20,994 nt of DNA from a virus. The notes below the pieces were generated by a model, which was not told where the DNA came from, did no database searches, and was given only the letters and a program-made list of their open reading frames with translations. The position numbers and the translations under genes are program-made. Location of the stretch: positions 1 through 20,994 of the IMG/VR virus record IMGVR_UViG_3300032240_000470. One strand, 5' to 3'. Positions 8,201 to 13,962 of this stretch are shown piece after piece (positions within the stretch are counted from its first letter, which is position 1; each line of letters opens with the position of its first letter).

Positions 8201-8623
8201 AGCTGTGTCTAACCAATATGTGCCATCTGATGGTGGACTTGTCGGTGCAGTTGAACTAGCTACAAGTTGACCTAGATCTAAATCAGCACGTACAACAAAT
8301 GCACGATTGCTAACTCCTAAGAAACTGTAGGCAGCTTCTAAACCGTATTCGTTTAATTCGCCACCATGAATCGGATTGTTTCCTGAATCTGTATAAAATT
8401 TAGGAATACCAAACGTATCCGACAAATCTTTTTGGCTTGTTAACAAATACACTTTGCCGGCGTTAGCGGCTAGTGTTCCTGGTGCTGTGCCTGTACCAGC
8501 TCCGTTTTGTTTGTTGCTAGCAGAAGCAACGATGAATAAAGGTACTGTTCCAGCGGCTGCGGGTGTATAGAACGATTCGTCTATAACGGTTACGCTTACG
8601 CCTGGTGAACTAAGTTGAGCCAT
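5300..8623 (-). CDS. 18: Contractile tail sheath protein, T4 gp18-like, greatly enlarged
   Basis: A 1107-aa sheath protein against 659 in T4. The N-terminal arm and domain (SSPGVSVTVIDES, residues 5-17; up to about 120) and the C-terminal half (about 690-1107, including NPLTYLTGTGLVAYGQYT and the final VEFIYIPLRLKNTGEI) are typical gp18. Residues about 121-690 hold inserted beta-rich material, including four related units of the form P-T-x-x-x-x-DG-x-L/Y-W followed by a second Tyr/Trp strand (about 126-152, 350-390, 585-617, 641-682). These should project from the sheath surface. An exact TATAAATA promoter and a GGAG Shine-Dalgarno 8 nt before the ATG mark the start. It is the first gene of the sheath-tube unit. 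Confidence 0.95.
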   Translation of the reverse strand: MAQLSSPGVSVTVIDESFYTPAAAGTVPLFIVASASNKQNGAGTGTAPGTLAANAGKVYLLTSQKDLSDTFGIPKFYTDSGNNPIHGGELNEYGLEAAYSFLGVSNRAFVVRADLDLGQLVASSTAPTSPPSDGTYWLDTANTKWGLFQWNSASATTTGGQQFAVQNVTVITDSTLVSSGVPLASYGSIGQYAIVATTTLLKMYMKKYQTDTAAGTWVEVGTSNWVASWPAATGNIQNPTLLTGDSIVVNGTTFTGVTTLSALSTAINANATMISAGIKTAVINNYLNFYSAGTNAGYSSAPTGSITISGTTVAKVGLNQGSNLAATAWIYLAPGLSIAPHTSVPLYKSTDTTTSVNGYPTGSLWIKTTSANLGSDYILQKYNAAASAFQAQSVGLYANGSTALNNLDPTGGGINLAVGKVYVKYNDDEATPALPHFKFYIRSGVGATRIISNIIGASTFTSGTNTFTISESVLGSSTMTTAVSVSFTATAASSDAGLLLTALTAAGLTNVQASLNSDNSITISHKLGGEIRLVDTANDPLSKLFSTTTTANFFANPNGTAKNYIASLWSPTVSGSGFVTVSDSAPTSIPADGQLWYDSALNDVDILINNGTTWQGYLNYTQNQAGGTTCDPAGPIVSATQPTVQSDGTPLANGDLWISTANVEEFPQIYKYNYLTKTWVLVDNTDQTSENGVVFADARWGSSGANSGTAASIVSLLSSNYFDPDCPSPALYPKGMLLWNLRRSGYNVKKYVKNYINTGLRNVVYNNEVMTSYYANRWVSQAPNDYKGAGQFGRHAQRAVVLKALVALCNENQQIRDEESRVFNLMASPGYPEMIQPLVTLNYDRGLTAFVVGDTPARLTPDATTLNNWGQNVNNAADNGDDGLVTTDPYLGVYYPWGYTTDLLGNNIVVPPSHMMLRTIALNDNVAYPWFAPAGVRRGGITNASSVGYIDAQTSEFQVTALNTGQRDTLAGIHVNPLTYLTGTGLVAYGQYTRQLTASSLDRINVARLVVYLRRQLSLLAKPYVFEPNDTITRNEIKQAAEQLLLELVGQRAIYDFLVVCDTSNNTPARIDRSELYLDIAIEPVKAVEFIYIPLRLKNTGEIKGLG

Positions 8624-8655
8624 ATTGTAATCTCCATGATGACATGCTGTTCATG

Positions 8656-8663
8656 TATTTATA
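8656..8663 (-). promoter_or_regulatory. Exact T4 late-promoter box TATAAATA before gp18
   Basis: TATAAATA on the minus strand, 32 nt before the sheath ATG, leaves room for a normal leader with a GGAG ribosome binding site. Just after it ACATG-AACAG-CATGT could fold as a small hairpin near the 5' end of the message. Confidence 0.82.
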
Positions 8664-8697
8664 GCTTTTGGCTTTTTTGTAGTTATTATACGCTGAT

Positions 8698-8720
8698 AAA
8701 AAGGCCGCAAAAAGGCTTAA
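8698..8720 (-). terminator. Weak candidate terminator ahead of gp18
   Basis: On the minus strand AAGCC and GGCCTT can pair (one bulged C) around a T-rich loop, followed by TTTTT. It could end the leftward transcript from the dNMP kinase before the gp18 promoter. The stem is short and imperfect. Confidence 0.3.
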
Positions 8721-8723
8721 ATA
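8716..8723 (+). promoter_or_regulatory. Possible late-type box (CTTAAATA) before the HNH-like gene
   Basis: The plus strand reads CTTAAATA (two mismatches to TATAAATA) with AAAT before the ATG, the same 4-nt spacing as at the 331-aa and gp14 genes. The match is weak, and a sigma70-type promoter further upstream is possible. Confidence 0.3.
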
Positions 8724-8727
8724 AAAT

Positions 8728-9054
8728 ATGAGACCTTTATGTACTTGCGGACGATATCCTGTAGCAGTTAATTACTACAAAAATGGAAAACCGTTTTATA
8801 GAAGCCAGTGCGGACCATGTAGTCGTGGTGTTAAACAACCACGATGGGTTAATGCTGGCTATATATTGAAAAATATGTGTGATAAATGCGGAGTTAGATC
8901 ACCGCATAAAGAAATTTTTATGGTTTTTCATGTTGACGGAAATCTTAATAACTGTCAACATGCTAACTTAAAAACTGTATGTTCTAACTGTGCTCGAATC
9001 CTGCATAAAGAGGGAGTTCGCTGGCGTCAGGGCGACTTGATACCAGATCTTTAA
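8728..9054 (+). CDS. Small HNH-like / zinc-ribbon protein
   Basis: A 108-aa protein on the strand opposite its neighbours. Four Cys pairs are visible: Cys5/Cys7, Cys28/Cys31, Cys51/Cys54 and Cys85/Cys88, enough for two zinc sites. Residues 68-88 (H-V-D-G-N, then N-L-K-T-V-C-x-N-C) follow the HNH pattern HxDGNxxN...NLxxxCxxC with His68 and Asp70. The first half (LCTCGRYPVAVNYYKNGK) resembles small zinc proteins found in T4-like cyanophages. Nuclease function is possible but unproven; a DNA-binding regulator is the alternative. Its last 71 nt overlap the 3' end of the dNMP kinase gene on the other strand. No clear Shine-Dalgarno precedes the ATG. Confidence 0.75.
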   Translation: MRPLCTCGRYPVAVNYYKNGKPFYRSQCGPCSRGVKQPRWVNAGYILKNMCDKCGVRSPHKEIFMVFHVDGNLNNCQHANLKTVCSNCARILHKEGVRWRQGDLIPDL

Positions 9055-9667
9055 TTTGAGCAAATAGGTCATCGATACTGCCATTGTTGTCAAACACATG
9101 ATCGAACTTAGTTCCGACCCAAGCAGTTTCGCTAGCATGTATGCCTAGTTTTTCAAGCCTTGTTCTGCTAGTGGCCCATGCAAAATTACCACTTTCTCCA
9201 CGATTAGCATTAATCGCATCATCATACCATTCAGGTTCAGGACCACGTTTTACACGGATAACAATGCCTCCTGCTTCTTTTATTGATTTGATCTCATTAG
9301 GAAAACGGCAGTCTGAAATTACAATATCATCTCGGCTGTTACGTAGTTTATTTTCTAGGCTGGCAATCCAGATATCGTCGTGAAACCCTCGACGACACAC
9401 TTCTGTTCCCCAAAGTTGTAGCATTAGCCGAGGAGTAAGGTCGGGCATTTCTAAACGTTCTGCCCACCAAGTATCTACTTGTTCTCGCCATTCACGAGCT
9501 TGTTTAGTGCGACCTTCCAACATAGTTCGATCCCAACCAAAGACCATACTGACTGCATCTTTTAGTGTGTTAGCAAAACTTTCTCGTCGGAATCCATAGA
9601 AGTTAGTCAAATAATCAGCAATAGTGTCTTTGCCTGAACCAATAAACCCACAAACTCCAATAATCAT
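8984..9667 (-). CDS. 1: Deoxynucleoside monophosphate kinase, T4 gene 1-like
   Basis: A 227-aa enzyme (T4 gp1 is 241 aa) that phosphorylates dNMPs to dNDPs for phage DNA synthesis. The P-loop GFIGSGKDT is at residues 7-15. The LTPRLMLQLWGTEVCRR-type segment (77-93) and the DCRFPNE motif (119-125) are hallmarks of this family. The ATG has a full AGGAGG Shine-Dalgarno 5 nt upstream and a sigma70-like promoter beyond it, unlike the late structural genes around it. This fits expression before or independently of late transcription. The 3' end overlaps the opposing HNH-like gene by 71 nt, and the C-terminal residues after about 190 are probably less constrained. Confidence 0.92.
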   Translation of the reverse strand: MIIGVCGFIGSGKDTIADYLTNFYGFRRESFANTLKDAVSMVFGWDRTMLEGRTKQAREWREQVDTWWAERLEMPDLTPRLMLQLWGTEVCRRGFHDDIWIASLENKLRNSRDDIVISDCRFPNEIKSIKEAGGIVIRVKRGPEPEWYDDAINANRGESGNFAWATSRTRLEKLGIHASETAWVGTKFDHVFDNNGSIDDLFAQIKDLVSSRPDASELPLYAGFEHS

Positions 9668-9689
9668 AAAGCCTCCTAAAAGTAGCTCT

Positions 9690-9718
9690 AGTATATAACA
9701 GTTAGATTACAAGGTCAA
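9690..9718 (-). promoter_or_regulatory. Sigma70-type promoter for the dNMP kinase gene
   Basis: On the minus strand TTGACC (9713-9718) and TATACT (9690-9695) are separated by exactly 17 nt, each one base from the sigma70 consensus. The -35 box overlaps the stop region of the upstream oxygenase gene. Transcription would begin about 16 nt before the kinase ATG, close to the AGGAGG site. Confidence 0.7.
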
Positions 9719-10350
9719 ATATTTCTTCGCCAAAGTTTTAATGGAACTTGTCCTATTAAATTTACAGTAAAAACATAACGACTTTCATTAGATTGATTGA
9801 CTTCTGTTTTATGAGGTAGCCAACCTGGAAATATAAACAAGTCACCAGTAGCTATGTCTACTGGATACCATTCTGAACCTGTAGTATGTCTGTATTCGCT
9901 AGGTTGGCCCGCCCAATGATATGCTAAAGGATCTCTAAACATAATGCGGCCGCTATTAGGAGGAGCATATAGATAAAATGCTATTGCTATTTGTACACCC
10001 GGATGTGTATGTTCGTCAGTCCATGCACCCTTATCGTGTCTATTAACCCAACTGTTAGTAACTTCGTAACGCTGATTGGTCAGTTTCCATAGAGCTACGG
10101 CTTCGTCAATCCTAGGCATGATCCACTGCCTTAGTTGATCAAACTCGGTCCAAGTATGTGGCTGATCAACAGGATCGTCTTGCAAATCTACAGTGCTAAT
10201 GCCACCACCTTTTTCAAGGCTAGTATTTCGAGTAACTTTGTCAATTAATGCATCTACTCGAGGTTTAACAGAAGCCCAGTCCAACCCATCATAGTGGTCT
10301 TTAAAAATTACTGGACTCCAGGGATCGGTTATTTGCAATAGTTTAGTCAC
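9715..10350 (-). CDS. 2OG-Fe(II) oxygenase-like protein (PF13759 type), copy 2
   Basis: A 211-aa protein with the double-stranded beta-helix pattern of 2OG-FeII_Oxy_5: SWVNRHDKGAW (100-110), EHTHPG with His114 and His116, AFYLYAPPNSGRIMFRDP (124-141), a GDLFIFPGWLPH strand with distal His180, and Arg191 followed by FTVNL. Such enzymes hydroxylate protein or small-molecule substrates using 2-oxoglutarate. The substrate is unknown. The usual HxD metal motif reads HxH. The start is GTG (10348-10350), overlapping the stop of the previous gene by 8 nt. Only a weak GAGA precedes it, so translation is probably coupled. It shares the fold but little identity with the other oxygenase two genes upstream. 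Confidence 0.85.
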   Translation of the reverse strand: MTKLLQITDPWSPVIFKDHYDGLDWASVKPRVDALIDKVTRNTSLEKGGGISTVDLQDDPVDQPHTWTEFDQLRQWIMPRIDEAVALWKLTNQRYEVTNSWVNRHDKGAWTDEHTHPGVQIAIAFYLYAPPNSGRIMFRDPLAYHWAGQPSEYRHTTGSEWYPVDIATGDLFIFPGWLPHKTEVNQSNESRYVFTVNLIGQVPLKLWRRNI

Positions 10351-11032
10351 GGAAAATTCTCTGCTTCATTAATCCAACATAATTTTTAGCCATCTTGTAC
10401 AGTGCATTGAGATTAGTGCCTGGTAAATCTCGTTTGACTTGGAGACAAGCATTCATCACTTGTTGTAGTTCAGGTGTTACCACAGTTTGTTCGAGCCTTA
10501 CAGTATCATCGTCTTCTGTGGTAAACTGTACACAATACAAGGGCTGTCCTCTACGAAATTCGATAGGTTGATCGTTGTAAATTTCTACCCCGTAATTTTG
10601 AGGACGTATCCAGTTGTTTATTGTAAATGCTCCGGGAACAAATCCTACAGAACTTGGTGCAAAAAAATAAGGTAATGCAGTACACTTAACAGGCTTGTCT
10701 GCGTCAGTTATAAAAATATAACGTGGAGGAAAACTAACTATCATAGGATCGCTAGCATGCGACCGTTGACTAACTATGATATAATTTGGATTAATACCTT
10801 CTACTGCTATCCTGTTGGTTTTAAACTCTGGTTGTACTTTAAAATCATAAGGACATTTAAGCACAAACGTATTTTTAAAATATCCTGACATGGCAGGACA
10901 CATTAGAAATTCGCTGTCAACTCGTGATGATTTTACATATTTGAACAAGGGTTCTGGTTCAAAATGTGTGATGTTAAAATGTGAATGGGCACCGTTTACA
11001 TTATCTGTAGGTGCCCATTTGATTGTGATCAT
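10343..11032 (-). CDS. Unknown protein between two 2OG oxygenases
   Basis: A 229-aa protein without a family I can name with confidence. It is rich in aromatic residues and beta-strand-like segments (NTFVLKCPYDFKV, YIIVSQRS, PMIVSFPPRYIFI, GQPLYCVQF). It contains a CPAMSGYFKNTFV segment that recalls an uncharacterised family seen in marine phage and bacterial genomes. No signal peptide or membrane helix is visible. The start has an AGAGGA Shine-Dalgarno 7 nt upstream. A 53-nt gap separates it from the upstream oxygenase, and its stop overlaps the start of the downstream one. Because it sits between two 2OG oxygenases it may be their substrate, partner or a related beta-rich enzyme; this is inference only. 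Confidence 0.6.
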   Translation of the reverse strand: MITIKWAPTDNVNGAHSHFNITHFEPEPLFKYVKSSRVDSEFLMCPAMSGYFKNTFVLKCPYDFKVQPEFKTNRIAVEGINPNYIIVSQRSHASDPMIVSFPPRYIFITDADKPVKCTALPYFFAPSSVGFVPGAFTINNWIRPQNYGVEIYNDQPIEFRRGQPLYCVQFTTEDDDTVRLEQTVVTPELQQVMNACLQVKRDLPGTNLNALYKMAKNYVGLMKQRIFRD

Positions 11033-11085
11033 GCTATAATCCTCTACAGTACAATATATATCATTGTGCCGGCCTGCTGAGATTT

Positions 11086-11682
11086 TTATTGATATTTAAA
11101 ATTCATTGAAATACTAATTCGATCTTCATTGCTGAGATTTTGTGATACCATGTGTTGTAGATTAGCTCTAAATGCTACTAACATACCTTCTTTAGCTGGT
11201 ACTCGAATTTGATGAGCACTTGCAGGAAACATTGAATCTTCTTTACAGGGTAGCGGACAGTTATCAAAAAATGCCTCAGTACTTTTAAAGTGTATATCAC
11301 CTGAATTTTTAGGAACTTGCACATAATAAACAATGCTAAAATGATTGTTAGGATGTGCGTGATATTCTTGAAAGTCACCGGGTGCCGCTATGTTTGCCCA
11401 AGCATCGGTGCAGATTATTTTTTTACCTATAATGCCATAGCTTGCACCAAATTGCATGACTTCAGCAGTGATTGCGTCGACTAATGATTGAAAAAGAGGA
11501 TCTGACTTTAAATCGTAAGAATTTAATGTAGTGTAAGTATTGCAAATCCAATTAGCACGATCGGTTGCAAATTCTTTTTTTAATTCTTGTATCCTAGTAG
11601 CATACTGCGGATTTAATGATTTAAAATCTTCTAAATCTTTACAATATAATAGTGTTTGAAATATCGCTACTAGGCTACTCAT
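11086..11682 (-). CDS. 2OG-Fe(II) oxygenase-like protein (PF13759 type), copy 1
   Basis: A 198-aa protein showing the same family pattern as the other oxygenase: AWANIAAPGDFQEYHAHPNN (94-113) with His108 and His110, FSIVYYVQVPKNSGDIHF (115-132), then EGMLVAFRANLQHMV with distal His177 and the closing RISISMNF with Arg188, the likely 2-oxoglutarate-binding Arg. The N-terminal 85 residues are helical. The ATG has AGAGGA 7 nt upstream and follows the stop of the 122-aa tail gene by 9 nt, so it is co-transcribed with the fibre module. The substrate is unknown; modification of fibre or host-surface components is one possibility. Confidence 0.83.
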   Translation of the reverse strand: MSSLVAIFQTLLYCKDLEDFKSLNPQYATRIQELKKEFATDRANWICNTYTTLNSYDLKSDPLFQSLVDAITAEVMQFGASYGIIGKKIICTDAWANIAAPGDFQEYHAHPNNHFSIVYYVQVPKNSGDIHFKSTEAFFDNCPLPCKEDSMFPASAHQIRVPAKEGMLVAFRANLQHMVSQNLSNEDRISISMNFKYQ

Positions 11683-11691
11683 TAAATCCTC

Positions 11692-12060
11692 TTAAGGCTT
11701 TGGATACTTGTCTTTAACTGCTTTGATCTTAGCAGCCATATCTGCAGGGAATACTCCCGCATGATATAATGCATCTAACTGATCGCCGACTGAAGGATAT
11801 TCAAGTCGTCTTAAAGGTTGATGGGTGATTGATTCTTCGACTGCTTGTAGTCGAATAATTTCTGCTTGAATTTGACTCCAAGTTACTGGAAAATCAGCTG
11901 GGTCTGCAGAAAACGCTGTTGAACCATCAGCATGTGTACCTTTACCAATATAGAATCCTGAATAGAATCCTGCTTCTGAATTTACTTCGTCAGCTTTCCC
12001 TTCAAAACGCCAAGGAGTTCCGTGAATTAAACTTGATAGTGCTGTTATAATGTTTGCCAT
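11692..12060 (-). CDS. Small tail-associated protein with a conserved YPSVGDQLDALYHAG motif
   Basis: A 122-aa protein. Residues about 84-120 (RRLEYPSVGDQLDALYHAG, then FP and a Lys-rich helix ending KDKYPKP) form a motif widespread in T4-like and other aquatic phage tail genes, sometimes as a separate protein and sometimes fused to fibres. The N-terminal half (residues 1-60) is Gly- and aromatic-rich, without recognisable homology. The function is unproven; fibre assembly or attachment is the usual guess. It lies 23 nt after the third fibre-tip-like paralog, with an AAGGA Shine-Dalgarno 10 nt before the ATG. Confidence 0.7.
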   Translation of the reverse strand: MANIITALSSLIHGTPWRFEGKADEVNSEAGFYSGFYIGKGTHADGSTAFSADPADFPVTWSQIQAEIIRLQAVEESITHQPLRRLEYPSVGDQLDALYHAGVFPADMAAKIKAVKDKYPKP

Positions 12061-12083
12061 TTTTATTATTCCTTGTTTACTTA

Positions 12084-12725
12084 TTATTGTTTAATTTCTT
12101 GTACGGTAATTACGATGTTAGAATCCATACTGTTACCTGCACCTTGGTCTACAGAGTATCCAAAACCTAACGTTTGTGTACTACCTTCTGTAGCCACCTG
12201 AAAACCATACGATATAGCACTAGTAGTACCCGGCGAATCTATCAGTACGCAGGTAAAATTTCCACCGTCCGAACCGTTATTGCCATTGCTCGCACGAGTA
12301 CTATATCCAGCCATACCTGCTCTAGTTGCACCACTATTGCTTTGATTCCCGCAACTGGTAAGATTGTTTGCTGATCCTGATACAACTCTTATAGCATTAT
12401 ATCTAACGATATAGTTTGGCGCAGGCCAACTTGGGTAAGAATGCGCTACGTGATACGATATAACCATTAGACTGTTTGAATACACAGGAGTAATGCTAAC
12501 TCTATAATTACTACTAGGTTCTGCAAATGTATTAGTACATGTTAAACTAACACGAGTAGTTGAGTTAAGATATTGCATTTGCACAACTTGTCCAGCAGAG
12601 AATGACATCTTAGCGGCAGTGGCCGCGGCACTATTAAGTGTAGCTGTTGTAATAGAGCCTGCAGGAACCGGATCTGTTTGTCCGCCCGTAACTGTTCCTG
12701 CTGATCCGTTAAAAGTAATAGCCAT
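12084..12725 (-). CDS. Tandem fibre-tip-like paralog 3
   Basis: A 213-aa paralog of the two genes upstream. Shared features are the MAI-x-F/I-x-GSAGTVTGG-type N-terminus with a TATLNSAAATAAK-like trimerising segment, LNSTTR, SSNYRVSITPVYSNS, an SYH strand, the TTSA...YGF segment and the final NIVITVQEIKQ. It is the most divergent of the three in its distal half. It probably forms a small trimeric fibre or adhesin tip. Its start codon overlaps the stop of paralog 2 (TAATG), and its ribosome binding site lies inside the coding end of paralog 2. Its own C-terminal codons use CAA GAA instead of CAG GAG, so no such site is carried forward. Confidence 0.72.
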   Translation of the reverse strand: MAITFNGSAGTVTGGQTDPVPAGSITTATLNSAAATAAKMSFSAGQVVQMQYLNSTTRVSLTCTNTFAEPSSNYRVSITPVYSNSLMVISYHVAHSYPSWPAPNYIVRYNAIRVVSGSANNLTSCGNQSNSGATRAGMAGYSTRASNGNNGSDGGNFTCVLIDSPGTTSAISYGFQVATEGSTQTLGFGYSVDQGAGNSMDSNIVITVQEIKQ

Positions 12726-12743
12726 TATTGTTTAATCTCCTGA
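12714..12743. repeat. 30-bp repeat at the paralog 2 / paralog 3 junction
   Basis: This 30-bp block covers the end of paralog 2 and the start of paralog 3 and is identical to 13331-13360. It carries the CAGGAG ribosome binding site, the TAATG stop/start overlap and the first codons MAIT. Confidence 0.9.
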
Positions 12744-13342
12744 CAAGTTATAACAATGTTTGCATCCCAGGCAAATCCTCCGCCTGAATATGCGCTATAA
12801 CCATAGTACATTGTTCCACCTTCGGTACCAGCATAAAATCCATATTGTACCGCACTAGTAGTGTTTGGAGCATCATATAATACACAACCCCAGTTGTTCA
12901 TATCATTTCCGTCATATCCGTTGTGTGGGCGATCAGCATAGCCAGACATTAACCATCTACTGCCGTTGCTAACACCTACTGAACTTAGATCAGTTGCACC
13001 TGCACCGCCAATCCAACGTTTGGCACTGAATTTTACAAGATAGTTTACTGCCCAGCTACCGCCCATGTTCCAGGGCACGTGATAGGTAATTTTAATAATA
13101 CTATTGGTGTACAATGGTGTTATACTACATCTATAGCTACTACTAGGTTCACCTAGTGTGTTACCAGGAGCATGAGTAGTTCTAGTTGTTGAATTTAAGT
13201 ACGTTGTTTGTAGTACTGTGCCTGCACCCAATTTAGCTTGGGTAATGGCACTACTGGCTAAGGCATTGGTACCAACAGAGTTTGCTGGTAATCCGCCAGC
13301 GTTAAGTCCTGTAATTGTTGTTCCACTAATAGTAATAGCCAT
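12725..13342 (-). CDS. Tandem fibre-tip-like paralog 2
   Basis: A 205-aa protein paralogous to its neighbours on both sides. It begins MAITISGTTITGL with a Gly-rich turn and a TNALASSAITQAKLG helix typical of fibre N-termini. A beta-rich body follows (LNSTTR, SSYRCSITPLYTNS, ITYHVP, GYDGNDMN, TTSAVQYGFYAGTEGG) and it ends NIVITCQEIKQ. Closest similarity by eye is to paralog 1, mainly in the second half (NGYD-N-DM, GYS, WDANIVI). The start overlaps the previous stop as TAATG, with CAGGAG 11 nt upstream encoded by the Gln-Glu codons of paralog 1. A receptor-binding role is inferred from the fibre context. Confidence 0.74.
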   Translation of the reverse strand: MAITISGTTITGLNAGGLPANSVGTNALASSAITQAKLGAGTVLQTTYLNSTTRTTHAPGNTLGEPSSSYRCSITPLYTNSIIKITYHVPWNMGGSWAVNYLVKFSAKRWIGGAGATDLSSVGVSNGSRWLMSGYADRPHNGYDGNDMNNWGCVLYDAPNTTSAVQYGFYAGTEGGTMYYGYSAYSGGGFAWDANIVITCQEIKQ

Positions 13343-13360
13343 TATTGTTTAATCTCCTGA
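13331..13360. repeat. 30-bp repeat at the paralog 1 / paralog 2 junction
   Basis: Identical over 30 bp to 12714-12743, spanning the end of paralog 1 and the start of paralog 2. It is a likely crossover point for gain or loss of a paralog. Confidence 0.9.
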
Positions 13361-13962
13361 ACCATGATTACAATATTGGCATCCCAACCCCACGAGCCGT
13401 TGCCGTCTCGACTATAACCATAGTAGACTGTGCCGCCTTCTTGGCTGGCATAAAATCCATATTGTATTGCTGATGTGGTATTAGGTAAATCAATAACTTG
13501 ATATGCCCATACCTGCATGTCATTATAGTCATAACCATTGCCGGGGCGTTGATGATATCCTGCTACTAGCGTTCTAGTGCCATTAGTAACACCCACTGAA
13601 CTAATATCTTGTGCTGATCCACTGACAAATCTTTTAGCACTTACACGCATCACATAGTTCGCCGCCCAGTCAGTTCCCCAACCAGTCGGTATATGGTATG
13701 AAATTAACATTACACTATTTGAAAATAATGGCGTAATACTTACTCTATAACTACTACTAACTTCAGACATACTACTACCAGTACCTGTTGCCCTTGTAGT
13801 TGAGTTTAATATTTGTGTCTGTACAACTGCACCAGCATACCCCATTTTAACACCAGTGGCTGCGTTCGCCGCAAGACTAGTTGTGCTAATTGTTCCTGCT
13901 GAAAATCCATCAGTGCCGATGCCCGATATAGTTCCGCCCCCACCATCTATAACGATTGCCAT
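13342..13962 (-). CDS. Tandem fibre-tip-like paralog 1
   Basis: A 206-aa protein, first of three tandem copies behind the large fibre gene. The N-terminus is Gly-rich (VIDGGGGTISGIG) with the TISTTSLAANAATGVKMG segment that resembles fibre trimerisation starts. The body carries LNSTTR, SSSYRVSITPLFSNS, SYH, NGYDYNDM, NTTSAIQYGFYASQEGG and WDANIVIMVQEIKQ. Trp and Tyr are frequent in the distal half, as in carbohydrate-binding surfaces. The ATG overlaps the stop of the fibre gene by 1 nt (TAATG), with AAAGG upstream in the fibre's Lys-Gly codons. It is probably an adhesin or tip protein carried by the large fibre; this is inferred. Confidence 0.74.
   Translation of the reverse strand: MAIVIDGGGGTISGIGTDGFSAGTISTTSLAANAATGVKMGYAGAVVQTQILNSTTRATGTGSSMSEVSSSYRVSITPLFSNSVMLISYHIPTGWGTDWAANYVMRVSAKRFVSGSAQDISSVGVTNGTRTLVAGYHQRPGNGYDYNDMQVWAYQVIDLPNTTSAIQYGFYASQEGGTVYYGYSRDGNGSWGWDANIVIMVQEIKQ

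Noticed and set aside
11033-11085. ACAAT-ATTGT inverted repeat in the 53-nt gap between the first oxygenase and the 229-aa gene
   Set aside because: Arms of 5 bp in an AT-rich stretch, with no T-run and no matching -35/-10 pair, are too weak to call an operator, promoter or terminator.
12084-13962. Diversity-generating retroelement acting on the paralogs
   Set aside because: No reverse transcriptase, template repeat or adenine-biased variable repeat is visible; the differences are spread over the proteins as in ordinary divergence.
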